From contig JAFYRX010000052.1 of NCBI GenBank assembly GCA_017546725.1, positions 1 through 50,397 on the forward strand: DNA of 50,397 nucleotides. The letters run 5' to 3'. The translations under genes and the position numbers were made by a program. The notes below the pieces were generated by a model. The model was not told the origin of the DNA, searched no databases, and worked only from the letters and a program-made list of their open reading frames with translations. The stretch is from Alistipes sp. Lineage in GTDB: Bacteria; Bacteroidota; Bacteroidia; Bacteroidales; Rikenellaceae. Positions 35,238 to 44,144 of the stretch are shown here, piece by piece (the stretch's first letter is position 1; each line of letters starts with the position of its first letter).

Positions 35238-36365
35238 ATGAACAGAAAAGACTTCATCTATAAATCGGCTCTTGGGTTAGCGACATTGAGCATAGGTACA
35301 AGTTATGCAAAGCAGAAAACAAAACGCATCCCCAAAACCGACCCACAAACAGCAATCGCCCCAATAGGCGATATACGCGCCATTTTACTCCATTTGGGTA
35401 ATAATATGTGGTGTGACTACCCCTCAGAACAGATGGGAGCCCCAGCACCTGAAAGCGCAGAATCACTAAATAGAAAGCCCGAATACAATATGATTTGGAC
35501 CGACGATTTGTGGCGCGCCATAACCGGACACGCAGCAAAGGCTGGCATCAATATGATTGTCCTCGATTTAGGCGAAGGACTATTCTACCCAAGCCATCCC
35601 GAATTAGCCATCGAAGGGTCGTGGAGTGTCGAAAAGATGCGGGCCGAAATCAAGTACCTCAACAGCCTTGGTATCGAGGTAATACCTAAATTAAACTTCT
35701 CAACCACCCACAACGGCTGGATGGGTGACTACTCTCATATGGTATCATCAAAGCCATATTATCGTATGTGCGAGGATGTTATCCGCGACGTCGTCGAGAT
35801 TTTTGGCCATCCGCGCTTTTTCCACATTGGACTCGACGAGGAGCGTGCAACATTCCAGGATGAGGGTAATTATCAATACGTCTGCGCACGCAAAGGCGAA
35901 TATTGGTGGCAAGATTTTCTTCATATCGTGCGTGAAGTCGAGAAGCACGGCGCTCGTGCGTGGATGTGGAGCGACTACGGTTGGTCTAACGAAGAATTCT
36001 TCGAACGTTGCCCCAAGAGCGTCATCCAGCAGAATTGGTTCTACGACGAGTCGTATGGAGGGTTCGATGTTGAAACCAACACCACATCTGATAACCGTAT
36101 CGTAAAAGCATATCACAAATTAGAGGAGGCTGGGTTCGACCAGATTCCCTGTGGCTCAAATTGGGTCGGTTGGAAACGTCGCCAACTCGGCATCGGAGCC
36201 GACGATGTGATTGGCAAGTTGGTAAAATTCGGCCGCAAGAATATCTCCAAAGAGCATCTTATGGGCTTTATGATGGCCACTTGGGAGCGACATATCGAGA
36301 AAGAGGAGAACTTCCAAAAAGTAATAAAAGGTATTGACCTTTTAGCCGAAGCGATGAAACAATAA
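35238..36365 (+). CDS. GH20-like TIM-barrel protein, paralogue 2
   Basis: A 375-aa tandem copy of the preceding gene. Residues 1-210 align without gaps, and 71 of 80 residues are identical across 121-200. The acid pair D200-E201 is kept in FHIGLDEE. The N-terminal signal reads GLATLSIGTSYAKQ, so Cys23 of the first copy is Tyr here. A standard signal-peptidase site after SYA is likely, giving a soluble periplasmic or secreted form. The C-terminal tail diverges (WERHIEKEENFQKV versus WEIYAWRGISREEHHQK). A recent duplication followed by a change of location is inferred. Confidence 0.65.
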   Translation: MNRKDFIYKSALGLATLSIGTSYAKQKTKRIPKTDPQTAIAPIGDIRAILLHLGNNMWCDYPSEQMGAPAPESAESLNRKPEYNMIWTDDLWRAITGHAAKAGINMIVLDLGEGLFYPSHPELAIEGSWSVEKMRAEIKYLNSLGIEVIPKLNFSTTHNGWMGDYSHMVSSKPYYRMCEDVIRDVVEIFGHPRFFHIGLDEERATFQDEGNYQYVCARKGEYWWQDFLHIVREVEKHGARAWMWSDYGWSNEEFFERCPKSVIQQNWFYDESYGGFDVETNTTSDNRIVKAYHKLEEAGFDQIPCGSNWVGWKRRQLGIGADDVIGKLVKFGRKNISKEHLMGFMMATWERHIEKEENFQKVIKGIDLLAEAMKQ

Positions 36366-36388
36366 TAGGCCAATACCGCATAAACAAC

Positions 36389-36421
36389 GAGGCTGTCCAA
36401 CTTTTCAGGTTGGACAGCCTC
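36389..36421. terminator. Bidirectional hairpin terminator (GAGGYTGTCC family)
   Basis: A perfect 13-bp stem (36389-36401 with 36409-36421) has a TTTTCAG loop. It lies between the convergent stops at 36365 and 36444. The left arm GAGGCTGTCCAAC differs by one base from that at 9694-9706. Confidence 0.92.
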
Positions 36422-36443
36422 ATCATTTTATTACGACAACAAC

Positions 36444-37418
36444 CTATTTCTTGTCGTTCTTCGATATAGCATCGCGCATCTGCGTATCAGCCATAATATT
36501 CTTCATCTTGTAGTAATCCATTATACCAAGATTACCATTGCGGAACGCTTCGGCCATTGCCAACGGTACCTCTGCCTCCGCCAAAATAACCTTCGCACGC
36601 GCATCCTGCGCCTTTGCCAAGTTCTCCTGCTCCAAAGCCACAGCCATAGCACGACGCTCCTCGGCCTTGGCCTGCGCGATATTCTTATCGGCATCCGCCT
36701 GGTCCATCTGCAACTGCGCACCGATATTCTTACCTACGTCAATATCTGCAATATCGATTGACAGAATCTCAAACGCAGTACCCGCATCCAAACCCTTCTC
36801 CAACACAACGCGAGAGATAGAATCGGGATTCTCCAACACAATCTTATGCGACATAGCCGAGCCGATTGACGACACAATACCCTCACCGACACGCGCCAAA
36901 ACAGTCTCCTCGCCAGCACCACCGACCAACTGCTTGATGTTGGCACGCACCGTAACACGAGCCTTTGCAATCAACTGGATACCATCCTTTGCTACAGCCG
37001 CTACGGGAGGAGTATTAATCACCTTCGGATTAACCGACATCTGCACAGCCTCAAACACATCACGACCAGCCAAATCGATAGCCGTAGCCATCTTGAAATC
37101 GAGATTAATATTAGCCTTCTGCGCCGACACCAAAGCGTGAACAACGTTGGTCACATTACCACCCGCCAAATAGTGGGCCTCCAACTCGTTGGGGTCTAAC
37201 TTAAGACCCGCCTTTGTACCCTCAATCATCGACGATACAATCACTGAAGGCGGCACACGACGCCAACGCATCAAAAAGAGTTGGAGCAGGTTAATCTTAA
37301 CACCCGACACCAAAGCCGAGAACCACAAACCTACGGGAATAAAATAAAAAATCAACCATATAGCCACCAGGCACAGAACAGCCACGACTACAAAAAATCC
37401 AAGTTGCAATTCTTCCAT
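36444..37418 (-). CDS. floA: Flotillin-like protein FloA (SPFH domain)
   Basis: A 324-aa protein with one N-terminal hydrophobic hairpin (about 5-35), the conserved [12 protein letters not shown] segment, an SPFH region (about 55-220) and a C-terminal coiled coil rich in Ala, Glu and Gln ([22 protein letters not shown]). It matches FloA-type bacterial flotillins in length and order. These scaffold membrane microdomains. The NfeD-like gene, its usual partner, lies directly upstream, 82 nt away, with an AT-rich hairpin between them. Confidence 0.93.
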   Translation of the reverse strand: MEELQLGFFVVVAVLCLVAIWLIFYFIPVGLWFSALVSGVKINLLQLFLMRWRRVPPSVIVSSMIEGTKAGLKLDPNELEAHYLAGGNVTNVVHALVSAQKANINLDFKMATAIDLAGRDVFEAVQMSVNPKVINTPPVAAVAKDGIQLIAKARVTVRANIKQLVGGAGEETVLARVGEGIVSSIGSAMSHKIVLENPDSISRVVLEKGLDAGTAFEILSIDIADIDVGKNIGAQLQMDQADADKNIAQAKAEERRAMAVALEQENLAKAQDARAKVILAEAEVPLAMAEAFRNGNLGIMDYYKMKNIMADTQMRDAISKNDKK

Positions 37419-37500
37419 AACTTTATATGTTTTAATTTATTACACGATTTATTTAAAGCGAAGGTTTAAGTAGCAATTAAAGTATTACTTTAAGTAAAAC

Positions 37501-37962
37501 CTATTCCGACTTTTTAACTATCACGTTAAAATTCTCAAAATCAACCACTTCCACCTCGCGGCGTTGGTCAATATAAGCATCTATCGATTTGGCTTCATAC
37601 ACCTTTCCGCCAATATTCACCTTACCCATAGGCGAGAGGCGCGACACCGCAACTCCCTTATCTCCAACATTTAACTCCTGCGAAGGCGACTCCATACTTG
37701 TACCCTCAACTTTATCATTCAGGGCCAATCGCTGCCACGTCTTTGCCCTCAACGATATCACAACCGCCACCAACGACACCGCCACCACAACGACAATCGT
37801 CAAGACACCTCCAATGACATCCAATCGCACAAAAGCAGAGTATATTGCAGCACCGTAACTTGCCGCTGCAAGAATCGCTCCCAGCGTTACTCCAGGCAGG
37901 AATATCAACTCAGCAACAAGGAAGAATACTCCCAACAATACAAGAATAATTATCAAGCCCAT
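37501..37962 (-). CDS. NfeD-like membrane protein
   Basis: A 153-aa protein with three hydrophobic segments (about 3-20, 24-45 and 50-72) and a C-terminal OB-fold domain (about 85-150) with NVGDKGVAVSRLSPMGKVNIGGKVYEA, the NfeD signature. It is the short form without the protease domain. NfeD proteins act with SPFH proteins, and floA follows immediately. It starts 27 nt after the SPOR-like gene. Confidence 0.9.
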   Translation of the reverse strand: MGLIIILVLLGVFFLVAELIFLPGVTLGAILAAASYGAAIYSAFVRLDVIGGVLTIVVVVAVSLVAVVISLRAKTWQRLALNDKVEGTSMESPSQELNVGDKGVAVSRLSPMGKVNIGGKVYEAKSIDAYIDQRREVEVVDFENFNVIVKKSE

Positions 37963-37989
37963 AGTAATCTAATTTATCTTATGTTACTA

Positions 37990-39546
37990 CTATTCACCAT
38001 CCTCATCCTCGACGTTCACAGGCTCGGGGCGATTATCCACAATATCAACCCACAGTGAATCGTCACACTTCTCTATAGCCGAAGCCACACGTTCTGCCGT
38101 CGCACGACTAGCAAACATACCGAGCCAAAACTCATCATCAGCCACCTTAGAGAGTTGTGCCTCTGCCGCCATTGTAGAGATAACCTCTTTGACTGTGGCG
38201 TCCAACGCTGTACCCTTGATTATGACACGGAACGAAATAGGCTCACCTTCGCCTTGCTCCGAGAGATTAGTCTTGCGACCATCACACCACTCAACAACCT
38301 GTGGATTACGGAAACCCTTCTTCTTCATAACCTCAACAGCAGCCTCAGCCTCGGCACTAGAATGCAAGCCACCAGCATAATAGGCAAAACGACCATCCTC
38401 CAACTCCTCTACACAGAGCGGAGCAGCGCCCTTGAATATAGATACCGACTGTTTAGCCTTATATGTACCGAGCAAAATACGATAAATTGTACCATATTCG
38501 TACACTGCACACGCAGGGATGGGGTTAGACGAATTATAGGGGCTACGAGGGTGGAACTCAATAGCCTCATAATTGACAAACGAACGACGCTCAAAATCGA
38601 TGAGCGGCAAGCGATAATCAATCTGACGTACGGCACGTGAAGCCGATGAGAGCGAGTCGATTGACGAGGTCTGATTGAGCAACTTTGCTACATAAATCTC
38701 ATAATTAAGCGCAACAGGCTTCTGCAAACAATAATCAGCCAACGACTCCGATGCACAGTTGTCCACCGAAAGCAATTTCTGCTGACGTGCTTCCATCATC
38801 ATACTCTCAGTAATCTCCAAAATATCCTCACGGCTCTCCTTCTCCAAGAAATATGAATAGACATAAATCTTATGGTCATATATCTCGCTCCACAACTTTG
38901 CCAACTGACGCTCCAATACGAAGTTTTCATCCATCGAAGTGGCCATCTGCGCATACAAAGCCTCGGCGTCAGCCTCGGTAGTAGCGCGCAGATACTTATC
39001 GTAGAGAGTCTTGATATTGTTGTAATTCTTTACATATTTGGTAGCATACTCTCGAGCCGTAGCCTCCTTGCCTTGCAACTGCAAAAGCATCTTCATATCA
39101 TCAGGTTCGATACTCTTTACAAAATACTCGTTGGTAAAGATTGAACTAAAAGCCTTCTCGCTCGGTGCTCCGCCAATATTACCCAAGCCCTCAAGCACAA
39201 ATTTCTGCTCAATTGAATTAATCTTGTCAATGAGTTTTATCTTTTGTGAGCGCATCGAGAATATAGCGTTCTCGGCATCCGACAGAATAAGCATCATCGA
39301 ATCCGAGCGCACCTGCACCAACGAATCTTTGGCCTCGATATTGGTACGCATCGCACCTCGCACCTCACGGACAACCGCCATAAGAGAGTCTGTTTGCTGA
39401 CGCAACTTTTCATCACTGCGCAACAAATCCATATACTCTTTATTCTCTTCAAGTCCTGCTACACGCGCTACAACATCCTGGGCAGCAACCTCACTCAAAC
39501 CTGAAAACAGGGCCGCCAAACCCACTAAAACAAATTTTCTTTTCAT
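37990..39546 (-). CDS. Exported protein with two C-terminal SPOR-like repeats
   Basis: The start at 39546 overlaps the trkH stop by 1 nt (TAATG) and gives 518 aa, with a signal peptide (MKRKFVLVGLAALFSGLSEVAAQ). Residues 25-300 are mostly helical with coiled-coil character. Two SPOR-like units follow: YRILLGTYKAKQSVSIF...GRFAYYAGGLHSSAEAEAA, and FRVIIKGTALDATV...EFWLGMFASRATAERVASAI. SPOR domains commonly bind peptidoglycan. A periplasmic envelope role is inferred. I do not recognise the N-terminal region. Confidence 0.7.
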   Translation of the reverse strand: MKRKFVLVGLAALFSGLSEVAAQDVVARVAGLEENKEYMDLLRSDEKLRQQTDSLMAVVREVRGAMRTNIEAKDSLVQVRSDSMMLILSDAENAIFSMRSQKIKLIDKINSIEQKFVLEGLGNIGGAPSEKAFSSIFTNEYFVKSIEPDDMKMLLQLQGKEATAREYATKYVKNYNNIKTLYDKYLRATTEADAEALYAQMATSMDENFVLERQLAKLWSEIYDHKIYVYSYFLEKESREDILEITESMMMEARQQKLLSVDNCASESLADYCLQKPVALNYEIYVAKLLNQTSSIDSLSSASRAVRQIDYRLPLIDFERRSFVNYEAIEFHPRSPYNSSNPIPACAVYEYGTIYRILLGTYKAKQSVSIFKGAAPLCVEELEDGRFAYYAGGLHSSAEAEAAVEVMKKKGFRNPQVVEWCDGRKTNLSEQGEGEPISFRVIIKGTALDATVKEVISTMAAEAQLSKVADDEFWLGMFASRATAERVASAIEKCDDSLWVDIVDNRPEPVNVEDEDGE

Positions 39547-40991
39547 TATCTCCACCATCTTATAAAAAATAGTTGAATCAATCCAAATATCTCTAAACGT
39601 CCCAACAACATAAGGAACGTTGAATTAAGTTTCATCACAACAGGCATAAGTGAGTAGTTAGCCATTGTTCCCACCTCGCCAAAGCCTGGGCCTACGTTAC
39701 TCGTACAAGCCAATGCCGCCGAGAAGCCCGTCATCAAATCGGCACCAAACAAGGTATTAATAAAAGTACCGATAAGAATAAGCAGCATAAACGTAACAAT
39801 ATACACCATTACGACACCCATCATACTCTCATCCTGCACGACGCCGTCTATCTTCGTACGGAATATCGCATCGGGATGACGTTGCGCGCGAAGGCGGGTG
39901 CGTATCATCTTAGTAGCAACCAAAAATCTATCGACTTTAAGACCTCCCGACGTTGAGCCTGCACATCCGCAAATTATAGAGCAGAAGATGAGGATTAATA
40001 TAGCAAATGAGGTCCAAGTATTACAATCCACCGTAGAGAATCCCGACGTTGTAAACATCGACACAGTATGGAACAACGACGAGCGCAATGATAACCAAAG
40101 AGTAGGGTATATATCGGCCAACCAAAGGCTAATGGCAATCAACACAGACGAAACACCAATTATCGAAAAATATACACGCGACACTTCTGAGCGGAAAATA
40201 TTATTCTGCTTTCCCGTAATCGTAGCATAGATTAGTCCGAAGTGCAAACCCGAAATACACATAGCCAAAATTAAAATAAACTCAATAAGACCCGAATTAA
40301 AGAACGCTATACTCGTATTCTTCGTTCCAAATCCGCAAGTACTGCAAGCCGACATAGCCTGACACAATGCATCAAACCAGCACATACCAGCCAACTTAAG
40401 CGCAATAGTAGTGGCGACGGTAAGCAAGACATAAGTTACCAAAATAATGCGCACAATGGTTTGCGTACGGTAATTAAAATTATCCTTTGCCAGCGACGAC
40501 AACTCCACACTTGACAACATTCTCTTGCTACGGCCAATCGAGGGCAAGATAACAAGTGCAAACATAACAACACCAACACCACCTATCCAGCAGGTAGCCA
40601 TTCGCCAAAAGAGCAGACCACGAGGCAGAGCCTCGATATTATTCAGAATAGATGCTCCCGTAGTGGTAAAGCCCGATACACTCTCAAACCAAGCGTTTAT
40701 CACACTAAATTCACCGCCCCACATCAAATAGGGAAACATTCCTACAACACTCGACACCAGCCACGAACCTACAACAATACAATATCCCTCCTTGGTCGAA
40801 ATACTATCGGGGGTTGGAACGAAGATAAGCGGGAAACACCCAAGCAGCAGAGTCAAAAGCGAAGACATCACAAGCGGGTAATAAGAACTATCGACATTGC
40901 TGACATAAGCGATGCCAGCCGACATCAACATAAATGCCGCCAACACCAATAGGATAATGCCAATATATCTTATTACAACACTAAAGCGCAT
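39546..40991 (-). CDS. trkH: TrkH-family potassium uptake protein
   Basis: A 481-aa membrane protein with about ten hydrophobic segments. The four pore-loop filters of the Trk/Ktr family are visible: SVSGFTTTGAS, ACSTCGFGTKN, MFTTSGFSTVD and CTSNVGPGFGEVG. KMIRTRLRAQRHPDAIF is the cytoplasmic loop. K+ (or Na+/K+) import is coupled to a TrkA or KtrA nucleotide-binding subunit, whose gene is not in this window. It starts 4 nt after the HAMP-protein stop and is coupled to the SPOR-like gene by a 1-nt overlap. Confidence 0.92.
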   Translation of the reverse strand: MRFSVVIRYIGIILLVLAAFMLMSAGIAYVSNVDSSYYPLVMSSLLTLLLGCFPLIFVPTPDSISTKEGYCIVVGSWLVSSVVGMFPYLMWGGEFSVINAWFESVSGFTTTGASILNNIEALPRGLLFWRMATCWIGGVGVVMFALVILPSIGRSKRMLSSVELSSLAKDNFNYRTQTIVRIILVTYVLLTVATTIALKLAGMCWFDALCQAMSACSTCGFGTKNTSIAFFNSGLIEFILILAMCISGLHFGLIYATITGKQNNIFRSEVSRVYFSIIGVSSVLIAISLWLADIYPTLWLSLRSSLFHTVSMFTTSGFSTVDCNTWTSFAILILIFCSIICGCAGSTSGGLKVDRFLVATKMIRTRLRAQRHPDAIFRTKIDGVVQDESMMGVVMVYIVTFMLLILIGTFINTLFGADLMTGFSAALACTSNVGPGFGEVGTMANYSLMPVVMKLNSTFLMLLGRLEIFGLIQLFFIRWWR

Positions 40992-40995
40992 AGAA

Positions 40996-41811
40996 TTAGA
41001 ACCTTATTGGTTTGTTATTAACAACCGTCTCTATTCTCTCCTTCAGTTCAGCCATTTCGTCACGACACTCGCTCTTAACCGCAAACGGGATTTTGTATTT
41101 GAGCGAATCACCCAAACTCTTGTTCATATCAACGATAGGCTTGGCGATATAAATCATCACAAAATAGTAGAACATCAAGAGGATAGCAATCATTACCACA
41201 AGCGAAATAAATACGGGGGTAACGGCACGATAAGCATTACGACTCAACAACTCAGCACGCGGCGACAAAGAACTATGCGCCGAAGTCATAACACGCAACA
41301 CGCCATCGCTCAATGCATTATATTCGGGAAGATAATTTTGATTATACCAATTCCAGCCATCGAAAACAGGAGGCACAGGGGTAGGCGTAGCCAAAGAATC
41401 AACCTGCACGGGCGGAACATACTCTACGACGCGACTCGCCTGCAATTGTCCTACAACATTGTGCATACGTTGGGCCAGCATATCCAACGAGTCAAAAAGA
41501 GTAACAGCCGAAGCAGAAGCCTCCTCACGAGCCATCTGCACCTTATCAACAAAAGCCTCGTAGCACACATTACAAGTGTCAGCATACATACTATCACGCA
41601 ATACGGCATATCGCAATACAGCTCTATCGTGAGCGTGAATAGCATCAAGCAATCCCTCGGAAACGGTTATACTGCGGCGACTACTGCCAAGGATGGCATC
41701 AATATCGCCACTCATATTATTAAGTTCAAACAGCGACACAAGGCCCGAAAAAAAGAGTAGTACAACGATACTCAAAAAGCCTATGGTCACTCTCTTACGA
41801 ATTCCCTTCAT
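40996..41811 (-). CDS. Membrane protein with extracytoplasmic helical domain and HAMP-like segment, no output domain
   Basis: A 271-aa protein from MKGIRKRVTIGFLSIVVLLFF. The start at 41811 is preferred over 41832, since the promoter at 41838-41870 would put transcription start near 41832. A membrane segment at about 8-27 precedes a four-helix-bundle-like region (about 30-180) and a second segment at about 195-218 (VFISLVVMIAILLMFYYFVMIY). The remaining part, IAKPIVDMNKSLGDSLKYKIPF, resembles a HAMP linker, and the protein then ends. It has the front half of a chemoreceptor or sensor kinase without kinase, cyclase or MCP signalling domain. trkH follows after 4 nt. Coupling of osmotic or ion signals to TrkH is speculative. 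Confidence 0.65.
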   Translation of the reverse strand: MKGIRKRVTIGFLSIVVLLFFSGLVSLFELNNMSGDIDAILGSSRRSITVSEGLLDAIHAHDRAVLRYAVLRDSMYADTCNVCYEAFVDKVQMAREEASASAVTLFDSLDMLAQRMHNVVGQLQASRVVEYVPPVQVDSLATPTPVPPVFDGWNWYNQNYLPEYNALSDGVLRVMTSAHSSLSPRAELLSRNAYRAVTPVFISLVVMIAILLMFYYFVMIYIAKPIVDMNKSLGDSLKYKIPFAVKSECRDEMAELKERIETVVNNKPIRF

Positions 41812-41837
41812 AAACAAAACATATTTTGCCAATTATG

Positions 41838-41870
41838 CAAAGATAATAAAATTATCTTATACTCGGCAAA
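41838..41870 (-). promoter_or_regulatory. Promoter of the HAMP-trkH-SPOR-nfeD-floA run
   Basis: TATCTTTG (41838-41845, minus strand) and TTTG (41867-41870) have a 21-bp spacer, a strong consensus match. The mtaB stop is at 41892, so the downstream genes have their own promoter. Confidence 0.72.
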
Positions 41871-41891
41871 TTTTACGCACAGAGCTGCGTT

Positions 41892-43187
41892 TTATGCCAA
41901 TATTTCCGCCAATACGTCATCATTTTCCTCGATAGAGAGCAATTTAACACGACAGATTGTGTTTATCAAATCTGGGCGATAAGGGGCTTTTACACGCACA
42001 TAATTGCCCGTATAGCCATACATCATTCCGCCTCGCATTGTACTCTCGAACAACACCTCAGCCTCACTGCCAACTACTCGCTGGCAAAACTCCGAATGCA
42101 ATTCTCGGCATAATTCATCCAAACGCGCTGCACGAGCCGTAGAGACCGATGCGGGCACCTTATTGGGCATATCTACCGCAGGGGTATTTGGACGCTCCGA
42201 GAATGGGAAAATGTGCAAGAAAGAGGGGCGCAAACGCTCCAACAAAGAGTATGTCTGCTCAAAATCCTCATCACTCTCGCCAGGAAAACCTGTAATCACA
42301 TCCACACCAAAGAATGTATCGGGCATAAGCGAACGAACTTTCTCAATACGGTCAGCAAATTTTTCGGCCGTATAGCGGCGGTGCATAAGCCCCAAAATAT
42401 TGTTTGAACCGCTTTGCAGAGGGATATGGAAATGGTGTTGGAATTTTGGCGACGAGGCACAAAACTCTATAATTTCATCAGTCAAAAGGTTGGGTTCAAT
42501 AGACGATATGCGATAACGCTCAATGCCCTCAACATCATTTAGTGCACGCAGTAAATCTATAAACTTCTCGCCTGTAGTGCGACCAAAATCGCCTGTATTG
42601 ATACCCGTGATAACAATCTCTTTAAGCCCTGTTGCAGCCACACGCTTAGCCTGCTCAACCAAATCGGCAATAGGCATATTACGGCTCGACCCACGAGCGT
42701 AATGAATAGTACAATATGCACACTTATAATCACAGCCATCCTGCACCTTCAAAAACGAGCGCGACCTATCACCCGAAGAGTAGGCTGCAAAGAAGCGATT
42801 TATATCCTCGCACGAGCAACTTTGAACTCTCTGCTGGGGATTGTTTGCGAGTTCAAGTACCGCTTTAACTAAATCTCCTTTATAATTATTACCCAACACA
42901 ATACGCACGCCATCTATCTCGGCTATCTCATTCGGTTTCAACTGTGCATAACACCCCGTAACAGCAATCACCGCATCGGGGTTGCGACGGTGCAATTTAC
43001 GGATAATATTACGGCATTTTTTATCGGCGTGTTCGGTCACCGAACAGCTATTTATCACATATACATCTGCCACCTCGTTTACCCCCACACGTTCATAGCC
43101 ACAGGCTTCAAATTCGCGTGCCAGAGTAGAACTCTCCGAGAAGTTGAGTTTGCATCCCAACGTATGAAAACTTACTCGACGTTTCAT
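41892..43187 (-). CDS. mtaB: tRNA (N6-L-threonylcarbamoyladenosine37-C2)-methylthiotransferase
   Basis: A 431-aa radical-SAM methylthiotransferase. The N-terminal UPF0004 domain has FHTLGCKLNFSES, INSCSVTEHADKKCR and VTGCYAQ, which hold three cluster cysteines. The radical-SAM motif is CDYKCAYC in DGCDYKCAYCTIHYARG. A TRAM-like domain ends the protein. TLGCKLNFSE and the general form fit MtaB rather than MiaB or RimO. It modifies A37 of ANN-decoding tRNAs. It diverges from the znuB-like gene. Confidence 0.94.
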   Translation of the reverse strand: MKRRVSFHTLGCKLNFSESSTLAREFEACGYERVGVNEVADVYVINSCSVTEHADKKCRNIIRKLHRRNPDAVIAVTGCYAQLKPNEIAEIDGVRIVLGNNYKGDLVKAVLELANNPQQRVQSCSCEDINRFFAAYSSGDRSRSFLKVQDGCDYKCAYCTIHYARGSSRNMPIADLVEQAKRVAATGLKEIVITGINTGDFGRTTGEKFIDLLRALNDVEGIERYRISSIEPNLLTDEIIEFCASSPKFQHHFHIPLQSGSNNILGLMHRRYTAEKFADRIEKVRSLMPDTFFGVDVITGFPGESDEDFEQTYSLLERLRPSFLHIFPFSERPNTPAVDMPNKVPASVSTARAARLDELCRELHSEFCQRVVGSEAEVLFESTMRGGMMYGYTGNYVRVKAPYRPDLINTICRVKLLSIEENDDVLAEILA

Positions 43188-43246
43188 ATACTTTTCAATC
43201 TAATTTGCGTGCGAAATTATAAAAACTTTGGCTTATAAAGAAAAAA

Positions 43247-43279
43247 GTTTGACTCAATCCGATAATTAGAGTAAATTTG
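43247..43279 (+). promoter_or_regulatory. Promoter of the znuB-lptF/G-fmt operon
   Basis: GTTTG at 43247-43251 and TAAATTTG at 43272-43279 are spaced 20 bp apart. The predicted start of transcription is near 43286, 25 nt before the ATG at 43311. Confidence 0.78.
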
Positions 43280-43310
43280 CAAGGTTTTTCGTTTGACGCC
43301 ACAACTGAAG

Positions 43311-44144
43311 ATGGAGTTTTTTTACGACATATTTGAGTATCGTTATTTAGCCAACGCTCTGTTAGCCGCAATTTTCGCTGGCATCACAAGCGGCATTGTC
43401 GGCACATACATCGTATCGCGCCGTCTGGTGTTTTTATGCGGAGGTGTTACACACGCCTCATTCGGAGGTTTAGGAATAGCCCTCTACGCAGGTACAAACC
43501 CTCTGTGGGGTGCATTACTGTTTGCCGCCGCATCAGCATTGGGCATCGAGTGGGCCTCAACAAACGGCAAAATACGCGAAGACTCCGCCATAGGCATCGT
43601 GTGGTCAATCGGAATGGCCATAGGAGCACTGTTTATGAGTCTGACACCAGGGTATACATCGAGTGATTTATCGAGTTATATGTTCGGCAGTATCATAACC
43701 GTCACATCATCCGACGTAACGGCAATGGGCATATTGGCTGCAATCTGCGTTATAGGAACACTCTTTTGGTGGCGCAGCATTATGTACGTGGCTTTCGACC
43801 GCAACTTCGCCGCAAGTCAGGGAATAGCCACACGCACTGCATCTTATGCACTGATGATAGTAATAGCAATAGCCATCGTTATGGCCATCCGCATAATGGG
43901 AATAGTGCTCTTGCTCTCGCTCTTTACCATACCCGCCGTAACGGCTAATGCATTGACAAAATCCTATGCCGCCATATCATTTTGGGCAGCCATAATAGCC
44001 ACCACGAGCGCAGTTGTAGGACTTATCGCAAGTTATCATTGGGAGATTCCGCCTGGAACAAGTATAATATTTACGCTAACAATAGTGCTTTTTGCAGTAA
44101 AACTTTATATCTTTGCAAAGCAAAAATTGACTTTAGATGCTTAA
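43311..44144 (+). CDS. Metal ABC transporter permease, ZnuB/ABC-3 family
   Basis: A 277-aa protein started at the ATG MEFFYDIFEYRYL, rather than an upstream TTG at 43293. It has about eight hydrophobic segments, with the family blocks FAGITSGIVGTYIVSRRLVFLCGGVTHASFGGLG near the N-terminus and SSDLSSYMFGSIITVTSSD in the middle. It forms the membrane channel of a zinc, manganese or iron importer. No ATPase or binding-protein gene is adjacent, so its partners lie elsewhere. The 3' end overlaps lptF/G by 8 bp. Confidence 0.9.
   Translation: MEFFYDIFEYRYLANALLAAIFAGITSGIVGTYIVSRRLVFLCGGVTHASFGGLGIALYAGTNPLWGALLFAAASALGIEWASTNGKIREDSAIGIVWSIGMAIGALFMSLTPGYTSSDLSSYMFGSIITVTSSDVTAMGILAAICVIGTLFWWRSIMYVAFDRNFAASQGIATRTASYALMIVIAIAIVMAIRIMGIVLLLSLFTIPAVTANALTKSYAAISFWAAIIATTSAVVGLIASYHWEIPPGTSIIFTLTIVLFAVKLYIFAKQKLTLDA

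Noticed and set aside
37462-37502. AT-rich hairpin between nfeD and floA as a terminator
   Set aside because: The stem is AT-rich and interrupted and lacks a T-run on the coding strand, and the two genes are usual operon partners.
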